Notes: generated by a model not told the origin, from the letters alone. Positions 15,632-25,403 are shown, counted from the stretch's first letter. The stretch: DNA of 64,000 nt from Microvirga sp. SRT01 (GCA_018139225.1 JAGSNX010000004.1:62001-126000), one strand, 5' to 3'. Numbers and translations: made by a program.

Positions 15632-18357
15632 CGCGCTCCCTCCCGCCGCAATCCGAACAGGAAGGTCAGCACCGCCCCCAGCACGACGAGGAACACGCCC
15701 AGATCGAACGCGATCGTCGTCCCCAGCTTGGGCAGCGGCACGCCCGCGGGCGGCTCCCACCACAATTGCGACAGGAACGGCCCACCGGCGATCATCCCCG
15801 GCAATCCGCTCAGCACCGCCAGCAACAGTCCGATCGCGACCAGCGTCGTCGGCCGCGCCCGCAGCCGGGTCTCCGCCGACCGCACGCCCCGCGCCAGCGC
15901 GAACACCGCGAAGGCCAGCGCCGCGACCAGCCCGCCGACGAAGCCGCCGCCCGGCTGGTCGTGCCCACGCCACAGGATCAGGACGGAGGCGACGATCAGC
16001 AACCAGAACAACGGCCCGCTCGCCGCGGCGAAGCTGTAATGGACCGCACGGCGTGGCTGTGGCTCCGTCTTGCGCGCGCCTAGCAGCGACGCACCCAGCA
16101 GCGCCGCGACCGCGATCACCGTCGTCTCGCCCAGCGTATCGAACCCGCGGAAATCGACGAGGATGACGTTGACGACGTTCAGCCCCTTGCCCGCGACATA
16201 GCTCATCCGCCCGAACCAGTCGGCGGCGGGAGTCGGGTGGCCCGCCCCCGTCATGTCGACCATCGCCACGAACATCACCGCCGCGAACGCCGTCGCGATC
16301 GCGGCGTCGCCGGCGCGCTGGCGGGGGCGACGACTGCGCGCGGCGTCCAGCGGCACCGCCAGCAGCAATGCGGTCAGCAGCACGACCAGCAGCGCCTCGA
16401 CCGTGAACTGCGTGATCGCCAGATCGGGCGCGCCATTGACCATGAAGGTGATCGCCACCGCGAACCCGGTGATCCCGACCGCGACCATCGTCGTCAGCAG
16501 GTTGCGCGCGCGTACCGCCGCCACCGCACCACCGACGCCGATCAGCGCGACCAGCGCCTCCGCCGGCCGGAGCGCGTCCACCACCGGCCAGCGGATCGCC
16601 GCGCCCGCGACCGCCAGCGACCACAGCACCAGCGCGACGAGTGCGACGGCGGTGGTCACGACGTAGCGCCGCAGGTCGCCATGCTCGACCCAGCCGGTCA
16701 CGGCGGCGCTCACCCGCAACAGCCCGCGCACCGTCGTCTCCCACAGCCGCTCCAGCCCGATCTCCTCGATCAGATAGGCGTCACGCAGGAACGCGTGGAT
16801 CGACCGCCACCAGCGGACGATCGCCGCACCGATCGCCACCACGATCAGGCTCAATCCCAGCATCGGCGTCCAGCCATGCCACACCGAGACATCGACCGGC
16901 ACCGCACGCCCATAGACCGCCGCCACCGCCGGCCGGATCGCAACGCGCGTGATCCAGTCGGGATCGAGACTGATCGTCAGCCCAGCCAGCGCCAGCAGCA
17001 GCGGCGGCATGAACAGCGATACGCTCTCGGGATGCTCGACCTTCACCGGCTTGACCGGCTTCAGGAAGAACGGGCGCAGCGTCACGACGCCCGCCACGCC
17101 GACCATGACGGCGTTGACCAGCACCGCGATCGCCAGCGGGATCAGTTCCCAACTGCTCTCCAGCTGCGCCTCGAACAGGAATTCCTTGGAGATGAAGCCC
17201 AGGAACGGCGGGATGCCCGCCATCGACAGGCTCGCGCCGGTACACGCGATCGCCGTCATCGGCAGCTTGCGCGCCAACCCGCCGAGCGACCGCAGCGTCC
17301 CCGTGCCGGTGGCGTGCAGCACCGATCCCGCGCAAAAGAACAACGCCGCCTTGTAGATCGCGTGCGCCAGCAGGAACCCGATCATCGCCACCGTCGCCGC
17401 CGGTCCGTCGAGCCCCACCAGCAGCACGAGAATGCCGAGCGACGCCATCGTCGAATAGGCGAGCGCCGACTTGAAGCTCTCCGCGCGCAACGCCTGCACC
17501 GACGCGACCGCCATCGTCACGCAGGCGACGGTGATCAGCGTCGTGCGCCCCCACCACGTCGCGGCGATCACCGGCTCGAACCGCGCGAGCAGGTAGATGC
17601 CCAACTTCACCATCGTCGCCGAATGCAGGAACGCGGACGCGGGCGTCGGCGCCTGCATCGCGTTGGGCAGCCAGAAATGGAACGGGAACTGCGCCGATTT
17701 GGTGAAGGCGGCGATCATGACGCACAGGATGATCGGCACGCCGTAGGGGCTGGCGACGATCTGCGGCGCGTTCCCGGCGACGGCGGCCAGCGACCAGTTG
17801 CCCGTCACCTGCGCGATCATCGCCGCCGCCGCGACCAGCGCCAGCCCGCCGCCCGCCGTCACCTGCAACGCCATGATCGCCGCCCGGCGCGACCGCGCGC
17901 TGCGGCTGTCGAACCCGATCAGCAGGAACGACAATATGCTGGTGGCCTCCCAGAACACGATCAGCAACAGCATGTTGTCGGCCAGCACCGTGCCGAGCAT
18001 CGCCGTCATGAACAGCAGGATCAGCGTGAAGAAACGCGACCGCTCAGCGCGCGGCTTGTCGGTCAGATACCCGCCCGCATACACCGCGACGAGCCCGCCG
18101 ATGCCGGTGATGAGCAGGCAGAACAGGAACGAGAACCCGTCCAGCCTCAGCGTCAGGTCGAGCCCGAGCGAAGGCGCCCACGCGATGCCCTCGCCCCGCA
18201 CCCATCCTCGCTCGACGACGGGCGCGTAGGCGACGAAGGCGGCGGCGAGCCCGAACGGCAGCAGCGCGACGATGAACCCCGCGCCCTTCCCCACATACCG
18301 CGCCGACAGCGGTACGATGCAACTCCCGAGGAGCGCGACGAGGAGCAGCACGAACAT
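15628..18357 (-). CDS. mrpA: Mrp-type antiporter fused subunit A/B
   Basis: A 909-residue membrane protein. Residues 1 to about 640 resemble NuoL/MrpA, with FWEATSILSFLLIGF, the SAQFPFHFWLPNAMQAPTPAS segment and HSATMVKLGIYLLAR. A middle part (about 560-760) corresponds to the MbhD/MbhE-like tail, and the last ~140 residues contain LWRGHDQPGGGFVGGL, the hallmark of subunit B. A and B are therefore fused, as in the PhaAB group of rhizobial Mrp systems, and six genes encode seven subunits. The complex exchanges Na+ or K+ for protons and supports alkali, salt or bile tolerance in known bacteria. It is the first gene of the operon, and transcription probably starts in the 248-nt gap upstream. Confidence 0.93.
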   Translation of the reverse strand: MFVLLLVALLGSCIVPLSARYVGKGAGFIVALLPFGLAAAFVAYAPVVERGWVRGEGIAWAPSLGLDLTLRLDGFSFLFCLLITGIGGLVAVYAGGYLTDKPRAERSRFFTLILLFMTAMLGTVLADNMLLLIVFWEATSILSFLLIGFDSRSARSRRAAIMALQVTAGGGLALVAAAAMIAQVTGNWSLAAVAGNAPQIVASPYGVPIILCVMIAAFTKSAQFPFHFWLPNAMQAPTPASAFLHSATMVKLGIYLLARFEPVIAATWWGRTTLITVACVTMAVASVQALRAESFKSALAYSTMASLGILVLLVGLDGPAATVAMIGFLLAHAIYKAALFFCAGSVLHATGTGTLRSLGGLARKLPMTAIACTGASLSMAGIPPFLGFISKEFLFEAQLESSWELIPLAIAVLVNAVMVGVAGVVTLRPFFLKPVKPVKVEHPESVSLFMPPLLLALAGLTISLDPDWITRVAIRPAVAAVYGRAVPVDVSVWHGWTPMLGLSLIVVAIGAAIVRWWRSIHAFLRDAYLIEEIGLERLWETTVRGLLRVSAAVTGWVEHGDLRRYVVTTAVALVALVLWSLAVAGAAIRWPVVDALRPAEALVALIGVGGAVAAVRARNLLTTMVAVGITGFAVAITFMVNGAPDLAITQFTVEALLVVLLTALLLAVPLDAARSRRPRQRAGDAAIATAFAAVMFVAMVDMTGAGHPTPAADWFGRMSYVAGKGLNVVNVILVDFRGFDTLGETTVIAVAALLGASLLGARKTEPQPRRAVHYSFAAASGPLFWLLIVASVLILWRGHDQPGGGFVGGLVAALAFAVFALARGVRSAETRLRARPTTLVAIGLLLAVLSGLPGMIAGGPFLSQLWWEPPAGVPLPKLGTTIAFDLGVFLVVLGAVLTFLFGLRREGAR

Positions 18358-18559
18358 GTGCCTGTCCTAATGCCGCAGCGCCGCGATGGATGCACGATGT
18401 TCCCGTCGGCGGGGATTGGCTCGTCCAGCGCTCCCGGCTTTACCGTCCTCCAAACCGTCATGTTCGAAGTCCGCTGTCCTACACACCCAATCGGGAGTAT
18501 CGCGAAAGACGCTCTTTGAAATCGTCGACGTTCACGCCGCGGCGAAACGCCGCATTGGA

Positions 18560-18578
18560 CTAACCTTAGCCTAACCTT
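18560..18578. promoter_or_regulatory. Direct repeat CTAACCTT upstream of the mrp operon
   Basis: Two copies of CTAACCTT (18560-18567 and 18571-18578) are spaced 11 nt apart, one helical turn, in the 248-nt gap between GH53 and mrpA. The CTAA cores are separated by 7 nt, as in CtrA half-sites, but both differ from TTAA. The rest of this gap shows no ORF or other clear element. Confidence 0.3.
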
Positions 18579-18605
18579 CCGAACGCTCGTCGAGCGGAAA
18601 TCCAA

Positions 18606-19727
18606 TCAGCGCCGGTACTTATGGTCCAACCAGTCGAACACCGGCAGCGCCTCGGTCCGCTTCAGGTCGAACCACGCGGCGTTCTCCCAGTCGGACCCCT
18701 TGCCCCACCGCGTGCCGCAGCGCGTCGAAACCCAGTTCGGCTCCCAGTACACCACGCCGATCCCCCCGGCATCGACCGTCAATTGCGTCAGGTCGATCAT
18801 GAACTTGCGCTGCCCCGCCGGCGTCGCCGGATAGCCCTTCACCAGCGCATCGGTGCCAAGCAGGTTCTTCGCCGTATCACCCGCCTCCAGCGTAAACGGG
18901 TATCCCGTCTCGACCACGATCACGTCCGCGCCGAACCGCGCCTTCGCAGTCGCGATCACCTGCTTCAGTTGCGGCAACGAGTATTTCGACCATTTGCTGT
19001 AATAGCTGATGCCGATGATATCGTAACCGGTCACGCCCGCCGCCTTCGCTGCGGTGAACCACGGCAGCACATGCTCGGGTTGCGCGATGTGCAGCATGAC
19101 GCGCGGATCGATCGAGGCGGTCTTGCCGACCTCCCGCACCGCCCTGATCCCGGCGTTGAACAGCGCGGCGTTGCGTGCCCAGTTGATCGGGGTCATCTCC
19201 TTGCCGCCGAGCAGTTCCGGGTTCGTCTCGTTGCCCACCTGTACCATCTCCGGCATCGCGCCGTCGCGGTCCAGCCGCAGCAGCGTGTCGCGGGTGAAGT
19301 CGTGCAGCGCCTTCGCCTGCGCCTCCGTCGACAGTCCCTCCCACGCCTTCGGCGTCAACTGCTTGCCGCCGTCCGCCCAGTCGTCCGAATAGTGGAAGTC
19401 GAGCAGCACCTGCATCCCCGCCGCCTTCGCGCGACGGATCGTCTTCAGCACGTCCGCATAGTTGCTGTACTTCGTCCACGTCGCGTTGTTCCATAGGCGC
19501 ACCCGGACGATGTTGCCGCCGCGGGCATTCAGATAGGCGAACGGATCGACCGGCTTGCCGGCGGCCCGGTACACCGCTCCGCAATCCTCCATCTCGTTCA
19601 CGTACGACAGGTCGCCGCCCAGATAGAGCCCGCCCTTCGGCAGCGGCGCAAGCTCTCCCGCCTGCGCCGTGGAGGCAAACAGCGCAGCGGCCAGGATCAA
19701 ACGGCGCATCAGGATACTCTCGGCCAT
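18606..19727 (-). CDS. GH53 arabinogalactan endo-beta-1,4-galactanase
   Basis: Cleaves internal beta-1,4-galactosyl bonds of galactan side chains in pectin. The 373-residue protein has a signal peptide ending near TAQA (residue 23), so it acts in the periplasm or outside. GH53 features are GGDLSYVNEMEDCG near the N-terminus, NIVRVRLWNN, the acid/base Glu167 in VQVGNETNPELL and the nucleophile Glu273 in VVETGYPF. The start at 19727 overlaps the GH2 stop by one nucleotide (TGATG); a second ATG at 19709 gives a more standard signal peptide. It is the last gene of the galactan-type unit, so GH53 makes oligomers that the neighbouring GH2 can trim. Confidence 0.93.
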   Translation of the reverse strand: MAESILMRRLILAAALFASTAQAGELAPLPKGGLYLGGDLSYVNEMEDCGAVYRAAGKPVDPFAYLNARGGNIVRVRLWNNATWTKYSNYADVLKTIRRAKAAGMQVLLDFHYSDDWADGGKQLTPKAWEGLSTEAQAKALHDFTRDTLLRLDRDGAMPEMVQVGNETNPELLGGKEMTPINWARNAALFNAGIRAVREVGKTASIDPRVMLHIAQPEHVLPWFTAAKAAGVTGYDIIGISYYSKWSKYSLPQLKQVIATAKARFGADVIVVETGYPFTLEAGDTAKNLLGTDALVKGYPATPAGQRKFMIDLTQLTVDAGGIGVVYWEPNWVSTRCGTRWGKGSDWENAAWFDLKRTEALPVFDWLDHKYRR

Positions 19728-22204
19728 CAGGAATCTGCCGGCATAGCGACGATGCGGACCGCGTCGCCCTTCAGCCCATCGGCGGACACGGTGGCGAGGA
19801 TCGGTCCCGGCTTGGCTCCGACCCGCAGGATCGCCTGCGCCAGCCCGTGGAACGCCCGCCGCTCGCTCGCGACATCCGCCTCCAGACTGGTCGGATTACC
19901 GTTGCCGACGCCGATGATCGCGCCGTCGCCCTGCACCGAAAAGCGCAGCATCTGGTCCGCGTCGGGCACCGGCCGCCCCTTGGCGTCGACCACCTCGGCG
20001 CGCAGCATCGCGACATCGTCGCCGCCCGCCTTCGTCATGCGCCGGTCGGCGGTCAGCCGCACCGCCGCCGCCGGACCCGCCGTCTCGCAGACCGACCGCG
20101 TCACGCGACGCCCCTTGTTATAACCGCGCGCCTCGATCCGACCGGGTGCATAGGGGACACTCCACGCCAGATGACCGTTGCGCGGCATCGCCTTGCGCCC
20201 CAGCGAGCGGCCGTTGAGCAGCAGCTCGACCTCCTCGCAATTGCCATGCGCCCACACCTCGATTGGCTGACCCTCGCGGCCCGGCCATGTCCAGTGCGGC
20301 AAGAGGTGGACCAGCGGCTCGTCCGGCCGCCACCACGCGCGGTAGTAATAGTAATTGTCCTTCGGGAACCCGCACGTGTCGAGGATACCGAAGTAGCTGG
20401 AGATGCTCGGGAACTGCGCATAGGGCGTCGGCTCGCCGCGATAATCGAAGCCGGTCCATACGAACCCGCCCGCGATATACGGCCGCGCCGCCGCGATCGT
20501 CCACCACGCCTCCGCGGTCGATGCCCACCACGGATGCTCGGTGTCGTAGGCGCGGGCGACATGCGCCGCGGCATCGTTGGCATAGGCTCCGCGCGTCGCG
20601 ACCGTGCTGCCCGTTTCGGACCCGTAGGTCGGCACGGTCGGGAAGCTCTGGTGGAACCCCTCGATCTTGTCGGTGCGATAGTTGAAGCCGACCACGTCCA
20701 CGACCTTCGCCGCGCCGTGATCCCAGCTATTGTCGAACGCGAACGTCGTCGGCCGCGTCGGGTCCAGCGTGCGGACATGCGCCTGCATCGCCGCCGTCAC
20801 CCGCGCGCCCTTGTCGGTGCCCTGCTGCGGCTCCTCGTTGCCCAGCGACCACGCGATCACGCACGGATGATTGCGGTCGCGGCGCAGGATGCGGTCGAGC
20901 TGACCCATCGCCTCCTCATCGCTGCTGTTCAGCCGCGCTTCAACGATCATCAGCATGCCCATCTCGTCGCACAGGTCGAGCAGTGCCGCCGCCGGCGGAT
21001 TGTGCGCGCTGCGCCATGCGTTCGACCCCATCGACTGCAACTGCGCGATCCGGAACGCGTGCAGCGCGTCGGGGATGCCGCTGCCGACACCGGCATGATC
21101 CTGATGGTTGCAGGTGCCGAGCAGCTTGACCTGCTTGCCGTTGAGGAGGAATCCGCGCTCCGCATCGAACCGCACCGTGCGGATGCCGAACCGCGTCTCG
21201 TCGGCATCGATCACGCGATCGCCGACCACGATTTCACACGCGAGCCGGTACAGCTTCGGTGTCTCCACCGACCATAGCACCGGCGCGGTCACCCGCGCCT
21301 CTCCGTCCAGCGTCGTCCGTTCGCCCGGCGCGATGCGGAACGTCGCATCGGGCAGCGCGACCTCACGCCCGTCCGGCCCGACCAGCTTGCGCCGCAGCGT
21401 GCCCGACGCCTCCGCCGCGCCGCTGTTGAACACTTCGGTCGCGGCAGTGACGCGCGCACCGTCCGCGCCAACCTCGCTGCGCACCACGCTATGCCATTGC
21501 GGCATGCGCAGCGGATCGGCGCGGACCAGATCGACATGGCGGTACAGCCCCGCCCCCTCGTAGAACCATCCCTCGCCCAGCGTCGCATCGACGCGCAGCG
21601 CCAGTATGTTCGGCCCGCCGTCGTAATCGAGGAAGTCGTCGATCGCGACCGCGAACGGCGCGTAGCCGCTCTCGTTCCGACCGACGATGTGCCCGTTCAC
21701 GAACACCAGACAGTCGCGAAACACCCCGTCGAACTCCAGCCACAGCCGCCGTCCGCGATCCGCCGCCGTCACCGCGATCGTACGCCGGTACCAGCCGATG
21801 CTGTTGCCGGGGAAAGACCGCCCGATCGCCTTGAAGCCGTGAGCGGCGGCGGCGTCCTCGCTGTCCTTGCCCGCCGGCTTCTCCGGTCTGGCGAAGGGCA
21901 GCGCCACCGCCCAGTCGTGCGGCACGCGCACCGCCTGCCAACCCGCATCGTCGAACTTGGCCATCGCCGCGTCCGCAGTGGAGTTGCCCGCCTTGGCGAA
22001 CGTCCGCTGATTGCGACCGAAGCCGAAATCCCGCTCCTGATCCGCCGCGTGCCCAAGATGGAAGCGCCACTCCGCCAGCCGCTCGCGCAACCGCGGCGAT
22101 ACGGTCTCCTTCGCCCCCGCGCCGCTCGGGATCGCCACTGTCGACGCCAGCACCGCCGTCGCTCCGGTCGCGAGCACGCCCCGCCGCGTGAAGTCCTCGA
22201 TCAT
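19727..22204 (-). CDS. GH2 beta-galactosidase, Tat-exported
   Basis: An 825-residue GH2 enzyme that probably removes terminal beta-galactose. The N-terminus carries a twin-arginine signal (FTRRGVLATGATAVL), so the folded enzyme is exported. Domain order is a jelly-roll sugar-binding domain (about 45-230), an immunoglobulin-like domain, a TIM barrel (about 350-620) and C-terminal beta domains. The acid/base is Glu457 in SLGNEEP and the nucleophile is Glu530 in TYGSETGST. AGGGAG just upstream of ATG 22204 is a strong ribosome site. Translational coupling with GH53 supports galactan degradation; beta-galactosidase versus another GH2 specificity is inferred from this context. Confidence 0.9.
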   Translation of the reverse strand: MIEDFTRRGVLATGATAVLASTVAIPSGAGAKETVSPRLRERLAEWRFHLGHAADQERDFGFGRNQRTFAKAGNSTADAAMAKFDDAGWQAVRVPHDWAVALPFARPEKPAGKDSEDAAAAHGFKAIGRSFPGNSIGWYRRTIAVTAADRGRRLWLEFDGVFRDCLVFVNGHIVGRNESGYAPFAVAIDDFLDYDGGPNILALRVDATLGEGWFYEGAGLYRHVDLVRADPLRMPQWHSVVRSEVGADGARVTAATEVFNSGAAEASGTLRRKLVGPDGREVALPDATFRIAPGERTTLDGEARVTAPVLWSVETPKLYRLACEIVVGDRVIDADETRFGIRTVRFDAERGFLLNGKQVKLLGTCNHQDHAGVGSGIPDALHAFRIAQLQSMGSNAWRSAHNPPAAALLDLCDEMGMLMIVEARLNSSDEEAMGQLDRILRRDRNHPCVIAWSLGNEEPQQGTDKGARVTAAMQAHVRTLDPTRPTTFAFDNSWDHGAAKVVDVVGFNYRTDKIEGFHQSFPTVPTYGSETGSTVATRGAYANDAAAHVARAYDTEHPWWASTAEAWWTIAAARPYIAGGFVWTGFDYRGEPTPYAQFPSISSYFGILDTCGFPKDNYYYYRAWWRPDEPLVHLLPHWTWPGREGQPIEVWAHGNCEEVELLLNGRSLGRKAMPRNGHLAWSVPYAPGRIEARGYNKGRRVTRSVCETAGPAAAVRLTADRRMTKAGGDDVAMLRAEVVDAKGRPVPDADQMLRFSVQGDGAIIGVGNGNPTSLEADVASERRAFHGLAQAILRVGAKPGPILATVSADGLKGDAVRIVAMPADS

Positions 22205-22217
22205 GCTGCTCTCCCTA

Positions 22218-22231
22218 ATTGTCTGATGAAT
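22218..22231 (+). promoter_or_regulatory. Candidate operator, GTCNGAYNAR motif (site 3)
   Basis: The 14 nt attGTCTGATGAAt match the site at 58818-58831 at 13 of 14 positions. It lies 13 nt before the GH2 start codon, directly upstream of the ribosome site, and is flanked by CTCCCT and AGGGAG arms (22211-22216 and 22233-22238), which form an inverted repeat around it. A bound protein here could block initiation of transcription or translation. Confidence 0.4.
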
Positions 22232-22306
22232 GAGGGAGGCGCTGGAATCCAGTGGAATTTCAGGAACAGGATCAGGGGCGATGCTCCGGCACCGCCCCCT
22301 GATCGC

Positions 22307-23116
22307 TCAGGCGGCGACGCGGACCCGCGTGGTCGGCCGGCGCAGACCCGCACCGATCCCGCCGATGCCGACGATCATCAGCGCCCAGCTCGCCGGCTCC
22401 GGCACCATGCTGGCGGCCGAGAAGTTGGCGACCGTCGCGAGCTGCGCCTTGCTCAGCCCGGCGACATCCGGCCGCGCCACCAGCGACAACCCGCGTCGCG
22501 TCGCCAGCGCGACGTCGCTCGCCAGCGGCCCGTCGATGTCCCGCGCCAGGAACGCGTAGTTCAACAGGCTGACGGTCTGCCCCGCCCCCACCGTCAGGTC
22601 GAAGGCCGCGTTGTAGAAGTTCCGCGTGATCGCCTGCCGCCCGCTGCCGGTATTGCCAGACACCAGCGCCAGTACCGCATCGTCGATGCACGCCCCCGCG
22701 CCGTCGCTCTCGCAACTGACCATCAGGCCACCCCCGTCGTAGCCGACCAGCTCGTCGCCGTCCGACCCCAGATTGCCGAAGAACGACACCGTCGTCATGA
22801 TCGTCGCACTGCCGGTGTTCGTGAAGCTGTCGAAGAATCGATAGGTGTTGCCCGACAGCAGCTCGACCTGTCGGTTCAGCGTCAGCCCGCCGAGCGTGCC
22901 GTTGAAATAGCCGAAATTGTCGAACGTATCGAAGCCGCCGTCGGCGACCGAGCCGAGTGCCCGGTTGGACGGCTGCACCGTACCGCCGCGCCCGACATAG
23001 CGGTCGGACGTACCGGTACCGGTAAAGATGTCGGCCCCCGCCTGGAATTGCTGGGCACCGGCCGCAGTCGGAAGGAGCGCGGCCGAAAGCGAGAGCGCGA
23101 GCGTGAAGGTCTTCAT
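22307..23116 (-). CDS. PEP-CTERM sorting domain protein in galactan locus
   Basis: A 269-residue secreted protein with a signal peptide (cleavage near AAGAQ, residue 22) and a C-terminal PEP-CTERM signal: VPEPASWALM, a Gly/Ile-rich hydrophobic helix, then LRRPTTR. The central part is a Gly/Asn/Asp-rich predicted beta domain with two cysteines (in SCESDGAGACIDD). No catalytic motif is recognised. It sits between the phosphoesterase (36-nt gap) and GH2 (102-nt gap) on the same strand, so it is probably co-expressed with the galactan enzymes and may help to retain or bind substrate at the surface. Confidence 0.85.
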   Translation of the reverse strand: MKTFTLALSLSAALLPTAAGAQQFQAGADIFTGTGTSDRYVGRGGTVQPSNRALGSVADGGFDTFDNFGYFNGTLGGLTLNRQVELLSGNTYRFFDSFTNTGSATIMTTVSFFGNLGSDGDELVGYDGGGLMVSCESDGAGACIDDAVLALVSGNTGSGRQAITRNFYNAAFDLTVGAGQTVSLLNYAFLARDIDGPLASDVALATRRGLSLVARPDVAGLSKAQLATVANFSAASMVPEPASWALMIVGIGGIGAGLRRPTTRVRVAA

Positions 23117-23152
23117 GTCAAATCTCCGGAATAGATCAGGTGCGTCGCCGGC

Positions 23153-25231
23153 TTACTTGCGGCGGGCGGTCAGCCACTGGTCGGGGGTCAGCGCACGGCC
23201 GACGAGGCGCAGTTCGCCGATATGGCCGAAATACCCGTCCTCCATCGCGCCGTCCCAATGCGTCGCGCCGATCACCCAGGGCTGGTTGACGTTCTGCGAC
23301 CGGATGCCGGTCGTGCCGTTGACGTTGCGCAACACCGGCGCGCCCTCGACGTACAGGATCGTGTCCCGGGTCGCTGGATCGTTGACGATGGCGACGTGGT
23401 ACCAGGTGTTGGCCATGATCTCGCCCGACCAGTTCGCCTTGGGCTGGCTGGAATTGCTGGCGGGCACGATCTCCCACTGCACCTCGCGCAGCGACGAAAT
23501 CGCGAACAGCACCGACGACGCCTCTCGATCACCGCCGCTGAACCCCGGCAGATTGCCGCGATTGCCCATCCGCGCCAGGATGTTGCACCATCGGTGGTTC
23601 TCGCGGGTCCAGTTCGCGTCGACCTTGATGAACGCCTCGACCGTGTAGCCGTCCCAGAAACTGCGGTTGTTGACGCCCATCCCCGGCGCGGTCGCGAACG
23701 AGCTGCAACGCCCGGTGACCTTGTCCGAATTCAGGAAGCGCAGGCTGCCCGGTGCGGACGACAGGTAATGCTTGTCGTCGGTCCAGATCACGTCGCCGAC
23801 CTGCGCCGGCCCGGTCAGCGGATTGCGCGTCATGTCGAAGCCGTTGCCGCTGATGTCGGCCAGCGTTTCGCCGATCGCGACCGCCTGTCCGGCCTTGCCG
23901 CCGGTCGCGCGCCAGTGCGCGTAGGTGTCCGGCACGACCGGAAAGTCGTTCGCGTCGCGGGGCGGCGTCATCACTGGCGGCACCGGATCGGTGTAATCCT
24001 TCAGCAGATTCGCCTTCACCACCGGCAGGATCGGCGCGCCGGTCGTCGCCAGCGTCGGCCTGAACTTCTGAAAGCCGGCGAAGCGCTTCTTGAAGTTGAT
24101 AGGGATCGTGAACTGGTTGTTCGCCTCGGTCAGGACGGCACGGTCGAACTGGTTCAGCGTGGCCTTCGGCTTCTGGACGACCCAGGGCGAGAAGGACATG
24201 ACGTTGATCCTGTTCGCGGTGAAATCGATCTCGTACAGCCGCATCAGCGCGTTGCCGCCCTGATAATCCATCTGGTAATCGACCACCATCTCCTCGACCT
24301 GATTGCCGAAGTCGTTGGTCTTCGACAGCCAAGCCGCGCCGTGATGATGGCCGTTCAGCGTCATGAAAATCTGGTCCGTATCGCGGATCAGCTTCTCCCA
24401 CAGCATCTTGCCATATTCGGTTTCGAGCGGGCTGACGCCGTCCTTGTCGATGTTGAGCAATTGGTGGTTGGACAGGATCACCGGCAGCGTCGGGTTGCGC
24501 CGGATCACGTCGCGCGCCCACGCGATCGCAGCATCCGAGATGCGCCACGACAGCGACAGCACCATGAACTCGACCCCGTGCGCCTTGAACACATGCGCCT
24601 CGTGGAAACCGCTGCTGTCGCGCTCGCGGAACGTCGCCTGCGTCGCGGCGCGGCTTTTCGGAAACCATTGGAGGTACGGCTCCGCGCCGAGGTTGCGCTG
24701 CGCGTCGGTGCCCGACGACTGGTCCCACGGTCCGCGATATTCGTAATCGGTGACGACGTCGTGATTGCCCGCCAAAATCGAATACGGAATGCGCGCCGCC
24801 TCCAGCTGCTTCATCGCGGCATCGGCGATGCGCCACTGGTTGGGCTTGCCGACCTGATCGACCACGTCGCCCAGATGGATGACGAACGGAATGTTGTAGG
24901 CGGCGGCGTTGTCGGCGATCCACTTGGTCTGCGCGGCGAACGGCGTGCTGCCATATTTGCGCTGGAACTGCTCGCTTTCGTCCGTCGTCGCATAGCGCGA
25001 ATAGAATTGCGTATCGGGCAGCACCGCGATCGTGAAGCTGGTGGTGGCGGTCGACGATCGCACCGCGCCTTGCGTGGTGATCGCGGTATCGGCAGCGGCC
25101 CCCGCTCCGCCCTCTCCGCACGCGCTCAGCAGGCCGGCCCCCAGCGGCAGGATCGACAGGCTGGCGGCACTGCGCAGCAACTCACGACGATCGGAAACAC
25201 GGCGCAACAGCCGCTCGTTATCGACAGACAT
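23153..25231 (-). CDS. Calcineurin-like phosphoesterase with C-terminal LamG-like domain
   Basis: A 692-residue exported lipoprotein candidate. The N-terminus has SILPLGAGLLSAC, ending in a lipobox Cys, preceded by Arg-rich residues that include DRRELLRS, so Tat export is possible. Metallophosphatase motifs are in order: LPDTQFY, HLGDVVDQ, AGNHD, SNHQ and LNGHHHG (about residues 70-330). The last ~220 residues (FWDGYTVEAFIKVDANW, then WYHVAIVND and IGELRLVGRALTPDQW) form a laminin-G/concanavalin-like lectin domain that may bind glycan. The ATG at 25231 is chosen because residues upstream of it do not resemble a signal peptide. First gene of the galactan-type unit; its substrate is unknown. 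Confidence 0.87.
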   Translation of the reverse strand: MSVDNERLLRRVSDRRELLRSAASLSILPLGAGLLSACGEGGAGAAADTAITTQGAVRSSTATTSFTIAVLPDTQFYSRYATTDESEQFQRKYGSTPFAAQTKWIADNAAAYNIPFVIHLGDVVDQVGKPNQWRIADAAMKQLEAARIPYSILAGNHDVVTDYEYRGPWDQSSGTDAQRNLGAEPYLQWFPKSRAATQATFRERDSSGFHEAHVFKAHGVEFMVLSLSWRISDAAIAWARDVIRRNPTLPVILSNHQLLNIDKDGVSPLETEYGKMLWEKLIRDTDQIFMTLNGHHHGAAWLSKTNDFGNQVEEMVVDYQMDYQGGNALMRLYEIDFTANRINVMSFSPWVVQKPKATLNQFDRAVLTEANNQFTIPINFKKRFAGFQKFRPTLATTGAPILPVVKANLLKDYTDPVPPVMTPPRDANDFPVVPDTYAHWRATGGKAGQAVAIGETLADISGNGFDMTRNPLTGPAQVGDVIWTDDKHYLSSAPGSLRFLNSDKVTGRCSSFATAPGMGVNNRSFWDGYTVEAFIKVDANWTRENHRWCNILARMGNRGNLPGFSGGDREASSVLFAISSLREVQWEIVPASNSSQPKANWSGEIMANTWYHVAIVNDPATRDTILYVEGAPVLRNVNGTTGIRSQNVNQPWVIGATHWDGAMEDGYFGHIGELRLVGRALTPDQWLTARRK

Positions 25232-25362
25232 TTCAGATTTTCCCCGTAGACCCGGACACCGGTCCGCTGGGGGCTCGCCTAAGCACGCTTGGCGACAGGA
25301 GCGTTGCGGCTGCGTGCGACTTCGATGACGCAACGATGTCGTTGGGGTTACAATCGTATACC

Positions 25363-25403
25363 GCGGACGGTCCGGCGGGCGGAACGTTCACCGGACCATC
25401 CGC
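25363..25403 (-). terminator. Hairpin downstream of SDR gene
   Basis: Arms at 25363-25375 and 25391-25403 pair over 13 bp with one mismatch around a 15-nt loop, 8 nt beyond the SDR stop codon. There is no U-run on the minus strand. The hairpin separates the SDR gene from the phosphoesterase promoter region (25232-25362). Confidence 0.45.

Noticed and set aside
16237..18519. 760-codon open frame on the plus strand opposite mrpA
   Set aside because: It is antisense to a certain gene, extremely rich in Arg, His, Gln and Asp, and has no domain or membrane pattern. It is open only because of GC-biased third positions.
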